Part shown: positions 30,082-33,106 of the stretch, in pieces
Position numbering within the stretch: the stretch's first letter is position 1
Layout of the letters: each line of letters starts with the position of its first letter
Assembly: GCA_034926235.1 (NCBI GenBank)
Contig: JAYFRE010000081.1
Location: forward strand, 1-33,106
Source of the DNA: JAYFRE01 sp034926235
GTDB lineage: Bacteria > Pseudomonadota > Alphaproteobacteria > Rhodospirillales > Magnetospirillaceae
Reading direction: 5' to 3'
Length of the DNA stretch: 33,106 bases
The notes under the pieces: model-generated
Seen by the model: the letters and a program-made list of their open reading frames with translations, nothing else
Databases searched by the model: none
What the model was told of the DNA's origin: nothing
Translations under genes and position numbers: made by a program

Positions 30082-31503
30082 ATGACGACATACAGAACCT
30101 CCATCAGGACATGCCTGTTGGCCACCGTCGCGGGGCTGACGACCTTCAGCCTGGCAATGCCCGCCTGGAGCACCAGCATGCTCGATGCTGTGAAAACCGC
30201 TGTCCAGAGCTATCCCTCGATCGAGGAAGCCAGCTCCAACCGGCGCGCCCAGGATTACGAGTTGAAGCAGCAACGCGGCCTTTACCTCCCCAGCCTGGAC
30301 GTCTCCTCCGGCGCAGGGCCGGAATGGACCAAGGGTCAGACCGCAACCAAGGGCAAAGACATGCCGCGCTATGATAACCGCGCGACTCTCTCCTTGCTGC
30401 TGTTCGACGGTTTCGGACGCGAATCCGCGATCGAACGTTCCGCCTCCAGGGTCGATGCCGCCGCCAGCCGCGTGATGGAGCGTTCCGAAGCGATTGCCGC
30501 CGCGGCTATCGAGGCCTATCTCGATGTCCTGCGCAATATCGAGATCGTCCGGCTCGGCGAAGAAAACGTCGCCACCCACGCCGATCTGGTGGAAAAGGTG
30601 CGCCAGCGTTATGCCGGCGGGCAAAGCGGCGCGGGCGATCTGCAGCAGGCCCGGTCCCGTTTCTCCGCCGCGCGGGAAAACGTCATCCAAGCGCGCAAGG
30701 ATCTGGTCGATTCCAGGACCAACTACATCAATCTGATCAATATGGAGCCCGATGGGCTGGAGCCGAGCGATCCTTTGGAATCGGCTCTGCCCGCCACGCT
30801 GGACGAGGCGGTCAATCTGGCGCTCGACCACAGCCCGACCATTCTTGCCGCGTCGGCGGATCTGGACGAGGCCAATGCCGCGCATCGCGGCGCGGCCTCC
30901 AATTACTGGCCCAAACTCTCGCTGGAGGGAACCGGCGGCTATAACCACAATGTGAACGGCATCCGTGGCGATGACCGCGACGCATCGCTCATGGTCAAGA
31001 TGAGCTACAACCTCTATCGCGGCGGCATCGACCAGAACCGGCGTATGGAGATGGCCGAACGCAGCGGCGAGGCCCGTGCCGCCGTGATGCGTCTGGAGCG
31101 CGCCGTTACCAAGGAAGTGCGCGATTCCTGGAGCGCGATGGAAACCGCCAAGAGCCGCGCCGTCGTGCTGAACGAACAGGTGCTCGCCAATGCCGAGGTG
31201 GTGGTCAATTACCGTCAGGGCTTCGATATCGGCCAGCGCGACCTGCTCGATCTGCTCGACGCCGAAAACGAGCTTTACACGTCGCGTGTGCGATCGACCA
31301 CGGCCAACTACACCCATGAATACGCGATCTACCGCACCTTGGCGTCGATGGGCACCCTGACATCAGCCCTGGGCGTTCCGGTCCCGGCCGAATCTATGGC
31401 TGCCGCGCGCGAACGCGCCGGCGTGGAAACCGAGCGCACCGCTCCCTTCATCAACCGCGAACAGCGGCAGAAAGCAGCCCCGGGGACGACGGCTGCTCCT
31501 TGA
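30082..31503 (+). CDS. TolC-family outer membrane efflux/type I secretion protein
   Basis: This 473-aa protein belongs to the TolC family, trimeric outer-membrane channels used by type I secretion and drug efflux. A signal peptide (about 1-30) is followed by two repeated halves, each with long helices: AAIEAYLDVLRNIEIVRLGE with VEKVRQRYAGGQSGAGDLQQ in the first, and RDSWSAMETAKSRAVVLNEQ with NYRQGFDIGQRDLLDLLDAE in the second. The latter motif is typical of the type I secretion TolC group that serves adhesins (AggA/LapE type). No ABC exporter or membrane fusion partner is in the window. Its stop overlaps or abuts the LuxR-type regulator. The tail (440-473) is charged and low in complexity. 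Confidence 0.92.
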   Translation: MTTYRTSIRTCLLATVAGLTTFSLAMPAWSTSMLDAVKTAVQSYPSIEEASSNRRAQDYELKQQRGLYLPSLDVSSGAGPEWTKGQTATKGKDMPRYDNRATLSLLLFDGFGRESAIERSASRVDAAASRVMERSEAIAAAAIEAYLDVLRNIEIVRLGEENVATHADLVEKVRQRYAGGQSGAGDLQQARSRFSAARENVIQARKDLVDSRTNYINLINMEPDGLEPSDPLESALPATLDEAVNLALDHSPTILAASADLDEANAAHRGAASNYWPKLSLEGTGGYNHNVNGIRGDDRDASLMVKMSYNLYRGGIDQNRRMEMAERSGEARAAVMRLERAVTKEVRDSWSAMETAKSRAVVLNEQVLANAEVVVNYRQGFDIGQRDLLDLLDAENELYTSRVRSTTANYTHEYAIYRTLASMGTLTSALGVPVPAESMAAARERAGVETERTAPFINREQRQKAAPGTTAAP

Positions 31504-31520
31504 CCGAGATTTCGCCCTCG

Positions 31521-32624
31521 ATGGACGAACAGCCCCCGTCTTCCAAACCCGCTATCGGCCTGGACGAGAAATCGCCCAGGCCGATCCTTCGGGAAGAGGA
31601 AGCCCATCCTGCACATGTCGCGTTCCTGTCGCCCAAGGCCGAGCGCTTCGCAGCGCTTGCCCAGGCTCTGGAAAAGGATGGCCTTTGCGTAAATGCGGCG
31701 CATACCGTTCCCGCCCCGGACAAAGGCGTTCTTTTCCCGAAAACAGACGCCGTCATCGCCTGGTTTCCGGGGGCAGGGCTCCCGATCGTGACCCAAGCGG
31801 CACGGTTGGCCAAAACCATCGCCCCGCCCCTCATTGTCATCCTCGACGTTCCGCCGCCGGATTACGGCCTCGCCTTCTTGCGTCAGGGCGTCCAGGAAAT
31901 CGTGTTCCTGCCCACATCATCCACGCCGGCGCAACATGCGCGGGAAATCCATCTGGCAACTTTGCGCGCGGTCGAACGTCTCCGGGCGCAACGGAACGCC
32001 GAACAGGCCCGAGCCACAGAACGCCGTCAGACGGAATTGCGCACCGTCGCCGATCTGTTCCCGGTTGCCCTGATCATGGCCGGTTGGGACGCCCGCATTC
32101 GCATCCTGAACGAGCGCGCTCGGACGTTGCTCGCCGAGCATGACGCTTTGTTCGTGGATGCCGAGGGGCGGCTTAAACTGGCGCACGCAGACAGCAACCG
32201 CCAATTCATCGCCACCATGCGCCAGATCGAAGCCGGCGCGGACACCGATTGCGCCTTGAGCGCACCGCGCCCATCCGGGCTCGCGCCGCTATCGATCCTG
32301 GTGACGCCCGTGGGACATGGGGAGCAGAACCGCCCCGGAGGCGTGGCCCTGTTCATCGCTGCACCGGAATCGCCGCTCGACATTGCGCCGGCGACGTTGG
32401 AAGGTCTTTACGGCCTGACCCTGGCCGAAGCGCGCCTGGTGATCGCCCTGGTGTCCGGACAAAAGCTGGACGATGTGGCGCAGGCTTCCGGCACCAGCCT
32501 GCACACACTGCGCAACCATCTGAAGGCGGTTTTCCGCAAGACCGGCGCCAATCGGCAGGCCGAGCTGGTCAAACTGGTCCTGACCGGACCGGCCGTCTTC
32601 CGCAAGGCCGCCCCCGGCCTTTAA
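31521..32624 (+). CDS. Pseudo-receiver/PAS-like LuxR-type transcriptional regulator
   Basis: The protein (367 aa from this start) ends in a LuxR/FixJ-type helix-turn-helix (last 65 residues, with LTLAEARLVIALVSGQKLDD and TSLHTLRNHLKAVFRKTGAN). The N-terminal 110 residues (HVAFLSPKAERFAALAQALE to FLPTSSTPAQHAREI) have the alternating strand-helix pattern of a receiver, but the usual phospho-Asp position lies in DAVIAWFPG and lacks the canonical Asp, so it would be a pseudo-receiver. An Arg/Glu-rich helix (about 145-170) leads to a PAS-like segment (PVALIMAGWDARIRILNERA). A TTG at 31500 overlaps the tolC stop and is a possible start; ATG 31521 is chosen on codon preference. Coupling to tolC suggests that it controls secretion or adhesion genes. 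Confidence 0.8.
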   Translation: MDEQPPSSKPAIGLDEKSPRPILREEEAHPAHVAFLSPKAERFAALAQALEKDGLCVNAAHTVPAPDKGVLFPKTDAVIAWFPGAGLPIVTQAARLAKTIAPPLIVILDVPPPDYGLAFLRQGVQEIVFLPTSSTPAQHAREIHLATLRAVERLRAQRNAEQARATERRQTELRTVADLFPVALIMAGWDARIRILNERARTLLAEHDALFVDAEGRLKLAHADSNRQFIATMRQIEAGADTDCALSAPRPSGLAPLSILVTPVGHGEQNRPGGVALFIAAPESPLDIAPATLEGLYGLTLAEARLVIALVSGQKLDDVAQASGTSLHTLRNHLKAVFRKTGANRQAELVKLVLTGPAVFRKAAPGL

Positions 32625-32701
32625 CGGGCTTCGGCGAAAGCCTCCGGGCTGGTTCAGGCAGGCGCCCCGACCGCGTATGGCCAAGGGCCTCCAAAAGCCT
32701 G

Positions 32702-33106
32702 TCAAGCCTTCCCCGACGCCCCCCCTTGCGGCGACCGACCCTTTTCCCGTTTCAGATAGCTTTCCAGCGCAGCGACGACGCGTTGGTCATATTTCGCGCC
32801 ATTATTGCGCAGGATATCCAAAACGTCCTCCGGCGTAGCCGCACGGCGGTAGGAACGCGGCGCGGTGCGCGCCGCATAAACGTCCGCCACCGCCAGGATG
32901 CGCCCAAGGCGGCTGATAGCGTCGCCCGACACTCCCTTGGGATAACCGCTGCCATCCAGACGCTCATGCATCTCGGCCAGGGTATCGGGAACGGGCAAAT
33001 CGAACTGGATATCTTTGATCGCCTCCAGCGTCAGATCGATATGCCGCTCCATCTGGCGGCGTTCTTCCTTGGTCAGGCGAACCTCCTTGCGGATCAGTTC
33101 CCGGGG
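32702..33106 (-). CDS. HD-GYP-type protein, C-terminal end (partial at right edge)
   Basis: This is the C-terminal part (134 codons) of a larger protein that runs off the window; the frame is open to the edge, where it reads PRELIRKEVRLTKEERRQME. HD-GYP domains hydrolyse c-di-GMP. The GYP motif MHERLDGSGYPKGVSG is present, but the first His of the usual HHE is Met, and the RILAVADVYAARTAPRSYR segment has Ala where DAL is common. The HD motif would lie upstream, out of view. With these changes activity is uncertain. It is convergent with the LuxR-type gene, with no clear terminator between them. Confidence 0.85.
   Translation of the reverse strand, partial: PRELIRKEVRLTKEERRQMERHIDLTLEAIKDIQFDLPVPDTLAEMHERLDGSGYPKGVSGDAISRLGRILAVADVYAARTAPRSYRRAATPEDVLDILRNNGAKYDQRVVAALESYLKREKGRSPQGGASGKA

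Noticed and set aside
1..33106. tRNA or rRNA genes, CRISPR arrays, insertion sequences, phage genes
   Set aside because: No T-loop/CCA-like tRNA pattern, regular repeat-spacer array, transposase or integrase reading frame was seen on either strand.

Overview
The window is a GC-rich chromosomal segment (around 60% by eye) with tightly packed, mostly ATGA-overlapping operons. Gene content points to an alphaproteobacterium, probably a Rhodospirillales-type organism: an RpoH with alphaproteobacterial character, an isovaleryl-CoA dehydrogenase, a small XRE regulator of a type common in alphas, a Liv-type amino-acid ABC transporter, and several c-di-GMP and two-component proteins. The taxonomic call is inference. 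I see no tRNA, rRNA, CRISPR array, insertion sequence or phage gene, so this looks like core or accessory chromosome rather than a mobile island.

Layout. 1-4.9 kb: the 3' part of a kdp potassium-transport operon (kdpB end, kdpC, kdpD, kdpE) followed closely by a PtsN-like EIIA gene. 4.9-6.9 kb: a TetR regulator divergent from isovaleryl-CoA dehydrogenase (ivd/liuA). 7.3-7.7 kb: a small XRE regulator. 7.8-10.6 kb: a zinc uptake locus, znuA divergent from a 50-codon membrane-protein ORF plus znuC-znuB, with a Zur-box-like palindrome between them. 10.7-12.8 kb: ilvG-ilvM (acetohydroxyacid synthase II type) preceded by a branched-chain-rich leader peptide and an intrinsic attenuator. 13.1-13.4 kb: a stand-alone receiver protein. 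13.6-19.6 kb: a livKHMGF-type ABC transporter operon ending in an M20 amidohydrolase, with a strong hairpin between the binding-protein gene and livH. 19.8-20.65 kb: thiM. 20.8-23.4 kb: a triple PAS-GGDEF-EAL protein. 23.4-24.2 kb: an exported/membrane protein of unknown function. 24.2-26.7 kb: an apparent operon of an unknown 135-aa protein, an RsbW-like kinase with a Cys-rich N-terminus, and a REC-PP2C phosphatase. 27.0-28.2 kb: a YqhD-type aldehyde reductase. 28.2-29.1 kb: rpoH with a structured leader that contains a candidate upstream ORF. 29.1-30.1 kb: a long, partly AT-rich intergenic region. 30.1-32.6 kb: a TolC-family outer-membrane protein next to a pseudo-receiver/LuxR regulator. 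32.7 kb to the end: the 3' end of an HD-GYP-type protein.

Themes. Branched-chain amino acids recur: leucine catabolism (ivd), Ile/Val/Leu synthesis (ilvGM, with translation-coupled attenuation) and Liv-type uptake. Signalling is dense: KdpDE, a lone receiver, GGDEF-EAL, HD-GYP, an RsbU/RsbW-like partner switch and a LuxR protein. The most rewarding items that a routine annotation would miss are the ilvL leader/attenuator, the 50-aa membrane protein in the zinc operon, the candidate upstream ORF ahead of rpoH, the PtsN paralogue joined to kdp, and the Cys-rich RsbW-like protein with its unknown operon partner.
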